64,000 nucleotides of DNA from positions 78,313 to 142,312 of the forward strand of contig JAEPNV010000011.1 in NCBI GenBank assembly GCA_017643215.1, read 5' to 3'. Source of the DNA: Roseibium sp. Its GTDB lineage: Bacteria; Pseudomonadota; Alphaproteobacteria; Rhizobiales; Stappiaceae. The position numbers and the translations under genes were made by a program. Under the pieces are notes generated by a model. That model was not told the DNA's origin. It did not search any database and saw nothing but the letters and a program-made list of their open reading frames with translations. Below, piece by piece: positions 16,221 to 24,959 of the stretch (its first letter is position 1; the number at the start of each line of letters is the position of its first letter).

Positions 16221-17537
16221 CTACTCGGGCGCCATTCCGTTGAGCGCCAGCACCTCACCGGCCAGATAAAGGGATCCGCAGATCAGGATCCGTGGCGGTT
16301 CACCGTCGGCCGCCGCGCAGGCCCCGATATCCTTCAAGGCCGCGTCCAGCGAGTCAAACGGTGTCGCCTCCAATCCGGCCGCCCGCGCAAGGTCCGCAAG
16401 ATCAAACGGATCCTTCGCGTTGGTCGCCGATGTGATCGGCACTGTCGCAACGTGACGCGCGAGACCATCAAAGGACCGGAAAAACCCGGCCGGATCCTTC
16501 GTGTTCAACATGCCGGCGATCATATAGAGCGGCCTCGGCCGGCGCTCTTCCTGCTCGCCCATAAACGCAGCGATCGACACGCCCGCGCCCGGATTGTGAC
16601 CGCCGTCAATCCAAAGTTCAGCACCGGGCGGGCATTTGTCCAGCAAAGGGCCGCTCACAAGCGGTTGCAGGCGGCCCGGCCAGTTGATCTCTTTTAATCC
16701 CCGGGCCGCGATATCCTCTCCCGGCCAAAGGTCTGCAACCTTCAAGGTCGCGATCGCGACCGCGGAATTGATCACCTGGTGGCTGCCGTTGAGGTTCGGC
16801 AGCGGCAGGTCGGACACACCGGTGTCATCCTGGAACACAAAGCGGCCCTGATCGGGGTACGCGGTGTAGTCCACACCGTATTGGATCATCGGTGTTCCGG
16901 TCCGCTGTGCCGTGCGGACGATCACGTCCTCCGCCTCGGCCGGCTGCGGCGCGATGACAGCGGGCCGTCCGGGCTTGAAGATGCCCGCCTTTTCGGCGGC
17001 GATCGCTCCGATCGACGTGCCGAGGAATTTTTCGTGGTCCATGGACACGGGCGTGACCACGCTCGCCACTGGCCGGTCCACCACATTGGTCGCATCCAGC
17101 CGCCCGCCAAGGCCGACCTCCAGGAGCAAGACATCGGCCGGATTTTCGGCAAACAACAGGAAGGCGGCGGCCGTGGTGATTTCGAAGAACGTGATTTCCG
17201 CGCCGCCATTGGCCTCTTCGCAGCGGTAGAGCGCCTCAAAGAGTTTTGCGTCCGATACGAAGCGTCCGTCCCCGCCAAGGCGGATGCGCTCGTTGAACCG
17301 GACCAGATGCGGCGACGTGTAGACATGGCAGCGTTTGCCGCCGGCTTCCAGGATCGCGCGCATCGTCGCGGTCACGGAGCCCTTGCCGTTCGTCCCGGCA
17401 ATGTGAATGGTCGGCGGAAGGATGGTTTCCGGGGATCCCAAGGCGCGCAACAGGCGCTGCATCCGCCCCAGAGACAGATCGATTTCCTTGGGGTGCAGCG
17501 CAAGAAGCCGGTCAAGTATCGCCGTAATCTGGTCCAA
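16221..17537 (-). CDS. folC: bifunctional folylpolyglutamate / dihydrofolate synthase
   Basis: Adds glutamate to dihydropteroate and then to folates, using ATP. The 438-aa Mur-ligase-type protein has the P-loop HIAGTNGKGSVTATMRAIL near residue 46, the omega-loop region LVRFNERIRLGG, and ELWIDGGHNPGAG in the C-terminal domain. It probably starts at TTG (17537). It follows accD, as in other Hyphomicrobiales, with 145 bp between. Confidence 0.96.
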   Translation of the reverse strand: MDQITAILDRLLALHPKEIDLSLGRMQRLLRALGSPETILPPTIHIAGTNGKGSVTATMRAILEAGGKRCHVYTSPHLVRFNERIRLGGDGRFVSDAKLFEALYRCEEANGGAEITFFEITTAAAFLLFAENPADVLLLEVGLGGRLDATNVVDRPVASVVTPVSMDHEKFLGTSIGAIAAEKAGIFKPGRPAVIAPQPAEAEDVIVRTAQRTGTPMIQYGVDYTAYPDQGRFVFQDDTGVSDLPLPNLNGSHQVINSAVAIATLKVADLWPGEDIAARGLKEINWPGRLQPLVSGPLLDKCPPGAELWIDGGHNPGAGVSIAAFMGEQEERRPRPLYMIAGMLNTKDPAGFFRSFDGLARHVATVPITSATNAKDPFDLADLARAAGLEATPFDSLDAALKDIGACAAADGEPPRILICGSLYLAGEVLALNGMAPE

Positions 17538-17682
17538 TGCGTCCCCCCGGGAGACCTGTCATCGCAAAAGCCTTACGCGGCCACGCCCGCATTACGAAAC
17601 CCAAGCGAGCCGCGCAAGTGCCCGGGTGGCCCGCGATGGTGCAACGACGGTTCCAGAACAGGCGGACGTCGAAATCGCGATG

Positions 17683-18648
17683 TCACGCCTTGACGGCGGC
17701 CTCTTGCGCTTCCGCGGCCGGCTCCGCTTGTTCCCCGCTGTCGGAGTCTGTTGGTGTTTCGGATGGATCCTCCGCGCCGGCGACCGGCGGCGGCTGGATT
17801 TCGCGTTTCATCAACAGGCCGCAGATCCGCGCGATCGTCTCTTTCAGGTCATGGCGGGTGACCACCATGTCGACCATGCCGTGCTCCAAAAGGTATTCGG
17901 CGCTTTGAAAGCCGTCCGGGAGCTTTTCGCGGATGGTCTGTTCGATCACCCGGCGGCCGGCAAATCCGATCTGGGCCCCGGGTTCTGCGATGTGAACATC
18001 GCCGAGCATGGCATAGGACGCGGAAACGCCGCCGGTGGTCGGATTGGTCAGCACGACAATATAAGGGAGATTTTCCTCCCGCAGCATTTGAACCCCGACG
18101 GTCGTGCGCGGCATTTGCATCAGGGACAGGATGCCTTCCTGCATGCGTGCCCCGCCCGACGCGGCAAACAGCACAAACGGCGTCTTGTCCGCGACGGCTT
18201 TTTCCATGCCCGTCAGGATCGCCTCGCCGGCCGCCATGCCTAAGGATCCGCCCATAAAGGCAAAATCCTGAACGGCCGCCGTCATGTCCATGCCGTTCAC
18301 CTGGCCTTGAGCGACATGCACGGCATCCATCTCGCCGGTTTTGGCCCGGTTTTCCTTCAAACGGTCGCTGTAGCGCTTGGTATCCCGGAACTTGAGCGGA
18401 TCGGCCTGGACGTCAGGCGTTTCCAGCTTCCGGTAGTCGCCGCCATCAAAGAAGATTTCCAGGCGCTTCTTGGCCGGAATCCGCATGTGGTGCCCGGAAC
18501 TGGGCACGACCCATAAATTGGCTTCCAGATCCCGGTGAAACACCATCTCGCCCGTTTCCGGGCATTTGATCCAAAGGTTTTCCGGAACTTCCCGCTTCTT
18601 CAAAAGATCGCGGATTTTTGGCCGGACGAGGGAATTGATCCAGTTCAC
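17683..18648 (-). CDS. accD: acetyl-CoA carboxylase carboxyltransferase subunit beta
   Basis: Forms the carboxyltransferase with AccA, transferring CO2 from biotin to acetyl-CoA to give malonyl-CoA. The 321-aa protein has a crotonase-like core ([50 protein letters not shown]). The N-terminal region, where E. coli AccD has a four-cysteine zinc ribbon, reads [16 protein letters not shown] and later VVPSSGHHM; only one Cys remains. The same loss is typical of rhizobial AccD. A GTG start at 18648 is used. The tail is rich in Glu, Ala and Pro. Confidence 0.96.
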   Translation of the reverse strand: MNWINSLVRPKIRDLLKKREVPENLWIKCPETGEMVFHRDLEANLWVVPSSGHHMRIPAKKRLEIFFDGGDYRKLETPDVQADPLKFRDTKRYSDRLKENRAKTGEMDAVHVAQGQVNGMDMTAAVQDFAFMGGSLGMAAGEAILTGMEKAVADKTPFVLFAASGGARMQEGILSLMQMPRTTVGVQMLREENLPYIVVLTNPTTGGVSASYAMLGDVHIAEPGAQIGFAGRRVIEQTIREKLPDGFQSAEYLLEHGMVDMVVTRHDLKETIARICGLLMKREIQPPPVAGAEDPSETPTDSDSGEQAEPAAEAQEAAVKA

Positions 18649-18708
18649 AAGAAGCGGGTCCGTCTGTTGGTTCGAACGTGTGGCGGATATCTCACTTGGG
18701 CTGTTGTC

Positions 18709-19542
18709 TCACGCCGACCGCGCGCGGGCAACACCGCCGGCAAGGTCCGAAACAAGCGTGGTTACCGCCGAAACGGTCCGGTCGGTGGCTCTGCCGGCAT
18801 CGTCCAGACTGTCACGGATGGCGTTGACCAGCACCGTCCCGACAACGACACCGTCGGCATCCTTGCCAATCATGGCGGCCTGGTCGGCGGTCTTTATGCC
18901 GAAGCCGACCGCCACGGGCAAGCGCGTGTGTCCCTTGATCCGGTTGACTGCCGTCGTCACACGGCCGGTATTGGCGATCGCCGCGCCGGTGATGCCGGTG
19001 ACCGACACGTAATAGACAAATCCAGATGTGTTGGCGAGAACGGCCGGAAGCCGACGATCGTCCGTTGTTGGCGTGGCCAGGCGAATGAAATTCAGTCCGG
19101 CCTCGAGGGCGGGAAGGCACAATTCGTCATCGGCTTCCGGCGGGATATCAACCACGATCAGTCCGTCGACACCCGCATCGCGGGCCTCGGCCACGAAGTT
19201 CTTCGGATCGCGCACGTAAATCGGATTGTAATACCCCATCAGGACGATGGGTGTGTCGGCGTCCTTTTGACGGAACGCGCGGACCATCTGCAGCGTCTTG
19301 TCCATGGTCTGGCCGCTTTTCAGCGCGCGCTGCGTGGCCTGCTGGATCGGCACACCTTCGGCCATCGGATCGGAAAACGGCATGCCGAGTTCAATCACAT
19401 CCGCGCCGGCCGCCGGCAGGGCGTCCAGAACCGCCTGGGACGTGGCAAGATCCGGGTCGCCAGCGGTGATGAACGTCACCAGGGCCGGCCGTCCGGCCGC
19501 AGCACAGGCCTTAAAGCGCCGATCGATACGCGTTTCCGACAT
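18709..19542 (-). CDS. trpA: tryptophan synthase alpha subunit
   Basis: Cleaves indole-3-glycerol phosphate to indole and glyceraldehyde 3-phosphate. The catalytic residues are in [16 protein letters not shown] (Glu and Asp), and the phosphate-binding loop in [12 protein letters not shown]. 277 aa is normal. trpB lies about 940 bp upstream instead of being adjacent; two small genes occupy the interval. Confidence 0.97.
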   Translation of the reverse strand: MSETRIDRRFKACAAAGRPALVTFITAGDPDLATSQAVLDALPAAGADVIELGMPFSDPMAEGVPIQQATQRALKSGQTMDKTLQMVRAFRQKDADTPIVLMGYYNPIYVRDPKNFVAEARDAGVDGLIVVDIPPEADDELCLPALEAGLNFIRLATPTTDDRRLPAVLANTSGFVYYVSVTGITGAAIANTGRVTTAVNRIKGHTRLPVAVGFGIKTADQAAMIGKDADGVVVGTVLVNAIRDSLDDAGRATDRTVSAVTTLVSDLAGGVARARSA

Positions 19543-19675
19543 TCCTGATCATCCTTGCACAGCGTCTGTTGGGGCCGCTTGGCTTTGCAGGGATGTAGGG
19601 GGGCGGTGGAGGCGCTGTCAATCCGTCAGCGCGTCCGCGAGCCGGATTCGCCAGCCTCTGAAGGGAAAATGGACT

Positions 19676-19912
19676 TTACGACCCCATCTGCCGGGTTTCG
19701 AAGACCTGCCGATAGACGGCCCCTGCGATCTGTTCGCGGGTCAAGCCCTTTTTCGCAAGCTCAGCTTCGGTCAACCGGTCATAGGCGTCAAAAAGAGCGG
19801 CCGCCTCGCGGGCGCGCTTCAGATCTTCAAACAACCGGCCAAGACCACGGGCCGCAGCCGATGCCGCGTCGGTCAGCGCTTCAAGAGGGGAGACGGTGTG
19901 TGTGGCAGCCAT
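19676..19912 (-). CDS. small DUF1127-like protein
   Basis: 78 aa starting MAATHTVSPLEALTDAASA, with a C-terminal half reading ALFDAYDRLTEAELAKKGL, which has the spacing of YjiS/DUF1127 proteins (short helical, L-x-x-L-x-D-x-G/E-L). Some DUF1127 proteins of alphaproteobacteria affect RNA turnover and phosphate metabolism; the match here is weak. AAGGAG lies eight bases before the ATG. A longer frame to 20044 lacks support. It lies between trpB and trpA. Confidence 0.55.
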   Translation of the reverse strand: MAATHTVSPLEALTDAASAAARGLGRLFEDLKRAREAAALFDAYDRLTEAELAKKGLTREQIAGAVYRQVFETRQMGS

Positions 19913-20076
19913 TTCAATGCTCCTTGGTTTGGAGACGGTGCGGAAAGAACCGCGCTTGTGACCTGAACATAAGAGCATGTTGCGCCGCAGCAATATCACT
20001 TGCCGGGACCCTGGATTGCAGTCATTGCATGTCATCCACCTCACGCGGCACTGATATGCAAAAGCCGACTAGCCAT

Positions 20077-20091
20077 GCGCACAAAGTGCGC
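20077..20091. promoter_or_regulatory. perfect small palindrome between two divergent small genes
   Basis: GCGCAC-AAA-GTGCGC lies in the 239-bp interval between the divergent 78-aa and 73-aa genes; a second half-site, GAGTGCGC, follows about 25 bp further on. It could be an operator; no binding protein is known. Confidence 0.4.
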
Positions 20092-20151
20092 CTATATTTT
20101 CGATGAACTGGCACTGAGTGCGCTTTTACGAACAACAATTTGGAGGAACCC

Positions 20152-20373
20152 ATGGCCCATCGTCATGCGTCACCCGGCCTCCATCATGGCCTCGCGCGCG
20201 CCTGGAAATCGGTCCGCGATTTCAAGCTCACGGCCGAACCGGCCCGCGATCCGTGGACCGAGCGGACCTATCAGGCAGGCCGTCTGGCACAACAGGCCAA
20301 GCAGCTGGATGCCCGGGGCCGCCAGGAGTTGCTTTTGGCCGGTCTGGCAGGCCTGGGTTTCGGCCGCCGGTAA
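20152..20373 (+). CDS. small protein of unknown function
   Basis: 73 aa starting MAHRHASPGLHHGLARAW, rich in Arg, Ala, Leu and Gln, with no recognised domain. A strong ribosome site, GGAGGA, lies four bases before this ATG, which supports it as a real gene; a frame opening at 20140 lacks one. It is divergent from the DUF1127-like gene and convergent with trpB. Confidence 0.55.
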   Translation: MAHRHASPGLHHGLARAWKSVRDFKLTAEPARDPWTERTYQAGRLAQQAKQLDARGRQELLLAGLAGLGFGRR

Positions 20374-20480
20374 CGCACCAGGGCAAAGATCCACCGCGGC
20401 AGAAACGCCTGTGGCAAACGGCTGCCGGTCAGGTATCCATCATGATCTTTGGAGTTCGCCGCGCGGCTGAACCGTGATGA

Positions 20481-21695
20481 CTAGAGATCGAAACCAAGCA
20501 TTTCGCCGACAGCGAACACATCCTTGTCGCCCCGGCCGCACAGGTTCATCACCAGGATCTGGTCCTTGTCCATTTGCGGGGCGAGCTTGACGACCTGGGC
20601 AAGGGCGTGCGCCGGCTCCAGAGCCGGAATGATGCCTTCCACCTTGGTGAGAAGCTGGAACGCCTCCAGGGCCTCATCGTCCATGATCGGCACATAATTC
20701 ACACGGCCAATATCCTTCAGCCAGGAATGCTCCGGGCCGATCCCCGGATAATCAAGACCGGCCGATATGGAATGGCCTTCCAGGATCTGGCCGTCGTCAT
20801 CCTGGAGAAGGAAGGTGCGGTTGCCGTGCAGAACGCCGGGTTTTCCGGCATTGAGCGACGCGCAGTGCTCCTCGCCGTCAAGGCCCCGGCCGCCGGCTTC
20901 CACGCCGTAGATCTTGACGTCCTTATCATCGAGGAACGGATGGAACATGCCGATGGCGTTCGATCCGCCGCCGACAGACGCAACGAGCACGTCCGGCAGC
21001 CGCCCCTCGGCGTCCAGAATCTGGTCACGCAGTTCCTTGCCGATCACCGACTGGAAATCGCGGACCATTTCCGGATAGGGATGCGGCCCCGCCGCGGTGC
21101 CGATCAGATAATAAGTGTTGTCGACATTGGTTACCCAATCGCGCAGCGCTTCGTTCATAGCGTCTTTCAGCGTTCCAGCGCCGGCGGTCACGGGGATGAT
21201 TTCCGCGCCGAGGAGCTTCATCCGGAAAACGTTCGGCTTCTGCCGCTCCACGTCGGTCTCACCCATATAGACCACGCAGGGAAGGCCAAACCGGGCGCAG
21301 ACCGTGGCCGTTGCCACGCCATGCTGTCCCGCGCCCGTCTCGGCGATGATCCGGGTCTTACCCATCCGCTTGGCGAGCAGGATCTGGCCGAGGCAATTGT
21401 TGATCTTGTGCGAGCCGGTGTGGTTCAGCTCATCGCGCTTGAAATAGATCTTTGCCCCGCCCAGGTGCTCGGTCAGCCGTTCAGCGAAATAAAGCGGCGA
21501 GGGACGGCCGGTGTAGTGGGTGTTCAGGCTTTCGACCTCGGCGGCGAAAGCCGGGTCGTTCCTTGCCGCCTCATAGGCCTTTTCCAGATCGAGGATCAGC
21601 GGCATCAGGGTTTCGGCGACATACCGGCCGCCAAAAATACCGAAATGGCCGCGTTCGTCCGGTCCGGTCCGGATGCTGTTTGCCATTATGGTCAT
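20481..21695 (-). CDS. trpB: tryptophan synthase beta subunit
   Basis: Condenses indole with serine to tryptophan using pyridoxal phosphate. The PLP lysine is in [12 protein letters not shown]; the Gly-rich phosphate cup is [12 protein letters not shown]. The 404-aa length is standard for TrpB1. GGGAG lies about ten bases before the ATG at 21695. It follows trpF by 6 bp and is probably translated from the same message. Confidence 0.98.
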   Translation of the reverse strand: MTIMANSIRTGPDERGHFGIFGGRYVAETLMPLILDLEKAYEAARNDPAFAAEVESLNTHYTGRPSPLYFAERLTEHLGGAKIYFKRDELNHTGSHKINNCLGQILLAKRMGKTRIIAETGAGQHGVATATVCARFGLPCVVYMGETDVERQKPNVFRMKLLGAEIIPVTAGAGTLKDAMNEALRDWVTNVDNTYYLIGTAAGPHPYPEMVRDFQSVIGKELRDQILDAEGRLPDVLVASVGGGSNAIGMFHPFLDDKDVKIYGVEAGGRGLDGEEHCASLNAGKPGVLHGNRTFLLQDDDGQILEGHSISAGLDYPGIGPEHSWLKDIGRVNYVPIMDDEALEAFQLLTKVEGIIPALEPAHALAQVVKLAPQMDKDQILVMNLCGRGDKDVFAVGEMLGFDL

Positions 21696-21701
21696 CGCCG
21701 C

Positions 21702-22361
21702 TCAACTCCCTGACACAGTGGCGCCCCGGGCCGCGGCCACGAACGCGCGAATGAGGTCCTCGTCCTTGATGCCCTTGTCCCGCTCCACCCCGGAAGAGAC
21801 ATCGATGCCCGGCGCGCCGCTGAGCCGCATCGCCTCGGCGACGTTGGAGGCATCAAGCCCCCCCGAAAGCATGAAGGGCTTTGCAAGGTCAAGGTCCTTC
21901 AGCAGGGTCCAGTCAAACGACACACCGTTGCCGCCGGGCAGGTCGGACCCTTCAGGTGGTTTGGCATCAAACAGAAAACGGTCCGCGACCTGCTCATAGG
22001 CGCGCGCCTTCTCAATGTCCTCCGGCGCCGATATACCCAGTGCCTTCATGGCTTTAACGCCGTGCATCACCTTTGCCAAGGCCAACGCCTCGGGCGGTTC
22101 CGAGCCATGGAACTGGATCCAGTCGGGCGCGACCAGTTCCTTGATCCGCGACAATCCGTCCAGATCCATGTCGACCGTCACGGCGACGATCTCCGCCTTG
22201 CCGCGCGCCTGGTCCGCCAGCCGGCAGGCGTCCGACAAGGAGACATGGCGCGGGCTCTTGGGAAAGAACATTAGCCCGACCATGTCGGCCCCGGCATCCA
22301 GCGCCGCTTCCATGGTGTCCGGCGTGGACAGGCCGCAGATTTTGATCGATGTGTCACTCAT
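21702..22361 (-). CDS. trpF: phosphoribosylanthranilate isomerase
   Basis: Converts phosphoribosylanthranilate to CdRP in tryptophan synthesis. The 219-aa barrel starts MSDTSIKICGLSTPDTM, with the catalytic Cys in KICGL, and carries the catalytic Asp region as IDVSSGVERDKG near the end. The start eight codons inside the open frame is chosen because the family begins immediately before the IKICGL strand. It is the first gene of the trp block on this strand. Confidence 0.96.
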   Translation of the reverse strand: MSDTSIKICGLSTPDTMEAALDAGADMVGLMFFPKSPRHVSLSDACRLADQARGKAEIVAVTVDMDLDGLSRIKELVAPDWIQFHGSEPPEALALAKVMHGVKAMKALGISAPEDIEKARAYEQVADRFLFDAKPPEGSDLPGGNGVSFDWTLLKDLDLAKPFMLSGGLDASNVAEAMRLSGAPGIDVSSGVERDKGIKDEDLIRAFVAAARGATVSGS

Positions 22362-22445
22362 GGTCTCGAGATATCGCGGTTTCAAAGGTGATTGTCAAAG
22401 ACACCGGGCGGAAGGGAAGCTTGGCCGACATCTCCCCAAATGCGT

Positions 22446-22521
22446 GTCATCCCGGACGCAGCAACGCGGAGATCCGGGGTCCACTAGGCCCTGTGGGCCC
22501 CGGCTCGCCGGCCGGGGTGAC
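22446..22521. repeat. palindromic intergenic repeat, copy 2 (double, head-to-head)
   Basis: Two modules face each other: GTCATCCCGGAC ... ATCCGGGGTCCA (22446-22483) and, inverted, GGCCCCGG ... CCGGGGTGAC (to 22521). The outer ends also pair (GTCATCCCGG with CCGGGGTGAC). It fills the gap between the convergent-looking trpF leader and the maeB stop. Confidence 0.65.
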
Positions 22522-22547
22522 GTCTGCTCCAAGGGCGGAGACACCGT

Positions 22548-24827
22548 CTACGTCACATTATACGCCGCGATGGCGGCCATATTGACGATGTCGGAATCCT
22601 TGGCGCCCATGGGCAGGATCTGCACCGGGCGGTCGAGACCGACAAGCAGCGGCCCGATCACGGTCGAGCCGCCCAGCTCCTGCAGCATCTTGGTGGAGAT
22701 CGACGCGGAGTGGAAGGCCGGCATGACCAGGACATTGGCCGGACCGCTCAAGCGGCAGAATGGATAGACCGCCATTTTGTCCATGTTAAGCGCCACGTCG
22801 GCCGCCATGTCGCCGTCATACTCGAAATCGACACGGCGCCGGTCGAGGATGCGCACCGCCTCCTGAACCTTTTCGGAGCGCTCGCCCCTAGGGTGACCAA
22901 ACGTGGAATAGGCGAGCATGGCCACCCGCGGCTCATAACCGAGCTTGCGCGCCACATGGGCCGCCTCCTCGGCGATATCGGCAAGCTCTTCGGCCGTCGG
23001 CATGTCGATCACGGCCGTGTCGGCGATCAGCACCGTCCGGCCGCGGGCGAGCACCATCGACACACCGATCACCCGGTGGCCCGGCTTTTCATCCAGGCAC
23101 GCCCGGACCGTGTCGAGCACCACGGAGTAATTCCGAGTCAGACCGGTCACCATGGCATCGGCGTCGCCGCGCGCGACCATGATCGCGCCCCAGTAATTGC
23201 GGTCATTGTTGACCATGCGCTGGCAGTCGCGGAGCAGGTAGCCTTTGCGCTGCAGGCGGCCATAGAGATAGTTGGCATAGTCGGTGTTACTGTTCGACAC
23301 GCGCGCATTCTGGATCTGGATGCCCGGCCTGTTGACGTCGACGCCCGCCTGCTGGGCCATCGTCCGGATTTCGTCCTCGCGGCCGATCAGGATCGCCTCT
23401 CCCAGCCCCTGGTTCACGAAGCTCGTCGCCGCGCGGATCACCGGCTCTTCCTCGCCCTCGGCAAACACCACCTTCTTGGGCTGCTGCCGGATCTTGGAGA
23501 AGATGCGCTGCAAGGTCCCGGCGACCGGATCCCGGCGGGCGGACAGCTCGTGGCGGTAGGCATCCATGTCGATGATCGGCCGGCGGGCAACGCCGCTGTC
23601 CATGGCGGCCTGGGCGACGGCCGGCGGAATGGCGTGGATCAGCCGCGGATCGAACGGCACGGGAATGATGTATTCGGGACCGAATTTCGGCCGGTTGCCG
23701 CGATAGGCGGCGGCCACCTCGTCCGGTACCTCCTCACGGGCGAGATCGGCAAGGGCCCGCGCGCAGGCGACCTTCATCTCGTCGTTGATCGTCGTCGCCT
23801 GCACGTCGAGTGCGCCCCGGAAAATATACGGAAACCCGAGGACATTGTTGACCTGGTTCGGATAATCGGACCGTCCGGTCGCGACAATCGCATCATCGCG
23901 CACTTCGGCAGCTTCTTCCGGCGTGATTTCCGGATCGGGATTGGCCATGGCGAAAATGATCGGATTGGGCGCCATGGCCTTCAACATGTCGGCGGTCAGC
24001 GCGCCCTTGACCGACACGCCGAGGAACACGTCCGCGCCCTTGACCGCGTCGTAGAGCGAACGGGCGTCGGTCTCGACGGCATGGGCGGACTTCCACTGGT
24101 TCATGCCTGCCTCGCGGCCCTTGTAGATAACGCCTTTCGTGTCGCACAAAATGACGTTCTCATTGGGAATGCCCATCGCCTTGACGAGTTCGATACAGGC
24201 AATGCCGGCGGCGCCCGCGCCGTTGCACACCACCTTGGTGTCCTTCATATCCCGGCCGGTCATGTGAAGCGCGTTGATGAGGCCTGCCGCCGCGATGATC
24301 GCCGTCCCGTGCTGATCGTCATGGAAGACGGGAATGTCCATCAGCTCCCGCAGGCGCTGCTCGATGATGAAACAGTCCGGCGCCTTGATGTCCTCCAGAT
24401 TGATGCCGCCGAAGGACGGTCCGAGATACCGGACGGAATTAATGAATTCATCGACATCCCCGGTATCGACTTCCAGATCGATGGAATCGACGTCGGCGAA
24501 CCGCTTGAACAGCACCGCCTTGCCTTCCATCACCGGCTTGGACGCCAGGGCGCCGAGATTGCCGAGCCCCAGGATGGCCGAACCGTTGGAAATCACCGCG
24601 ACCAGATTGCCGCGCGTCGTGTAGTCGAAGGCGCGGCTTGCATCATCGGCGATCGCCAGGACCGGCACCGCCACGCCCGGCGAATAGGCAAGCGAAAGAT
24701 CGCGCTGTGTCGCCATCGGTTTCGTCGGTGAGATTTCCAGTTTTCCGGGCCGGCCGTCCCGGTGAAAGTTCAGCGCTTCCTGGTCGGTGAAGCTGATGGC
24801 GGTCTTCGACGATTCTTTCGCGGACAT
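22548..24827 (-). CDS. maeB: NADP-dependent malic enzyme with phosphotransacetylase-like domain
   Basis: Decarboxylates malate to pyruvate with NADP. The 759-aa protein combines a malic enzyme (residues 1-430: YSPGVAVPVLAIADD, IPVFHDDQHGTAI, CNGAGAAGIACIEL for NAD(P) binding) with a C-terminal phosphotransacetylase-like domain (from about 445: KKVVFAEGEEEPVIRAA). In MaeB proteins the second domain is regulatory and responds to acetyl-CoA. The start MSAKESSKTAISFTDQEAL is preferred over a 30-codon extension. It is divergent from mutS. Confidence 0.96.
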   Translation of the reverse strand: MSAKESSKTAISFTDQEALNFHRDGRPGKLEISPTKPMATQRDLSLAYSPGVAVPVLAIADDASRAFDYTTRGNLVAVISNGSAILGLGNLGALASKPVMEGKAVLFKRFADVDSIDLEVDTGDVDEFINSVRYLGPSFGGINLEDIKAPDCFIIEQRLRELMDIPVFHDDQHGTAIIAAAGLINALHMTGRDMKDTKVVCNGAGAAGIACIELVKAMGIPNENVILCDTKGVIYKGREAGMNQWKSAHAVETDARSLYDAVKGADVFLGVSVKGALTADMLKAMAPNPIIFAMANPDPEITPEEAAEVRDDAIVATGRSDYPNQVNNVLGFPYIFRGALDVQATTINDEMKVACARALADLAREEVPDEVAAAYRGNRPKFGPEYIIPVPFDPRLIHAIPPAVAQAAMDSGVARRPIIDMDAYRHELSARRDPVAGTLQRIFSKIRQQPKKVVFAEGEEEPVIRAATSFVNQGLGEAILIGREDEIRTMAQQAGVDVNRPGIQIQNARVSNSNTDYANYLYGRLQRKGYLLRDCQRMVNNDRNYWGAIMVARGDADAMVTGLTRNYSVVLDTVRACLDEKPGHRVIGVSMVLARGRTVLIADTAVIDMPTAEELADIAEEAAHVARKLGYEPRVAMLAYSTFGHPRGERSEKVQEAVRILDRRRVDFEYDGDMAADVALNMDKMAVYPFCRLSGPANVLVMPAFHSASISTKMLQELGGSTVIGPLLVGLDRPVQILPMGAKDSDIVNMAAIAAYNVT

Positions 24828-24959
24828 GGAGAGGGCGCTTCCTAGGCTGTTTTTATAAGGCAGGCGGGCGATGACCTTATCCCCTGGAATTTGACCGCTC
24901 AAGGCGCGATCGGTCATACCATTTGTGAAAGGATGAAAAGGGTTTGCTAGTTTCGGCGC

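Noticed and set aside
22710..24731. Open plus-strand frame of 673 codons opposite maeB
   Set aside because: It is a shadow of high third-position GC in maeB; its translation is rich in His, Arg and Gly, has no family look and would be fully antisense to a certain gene.
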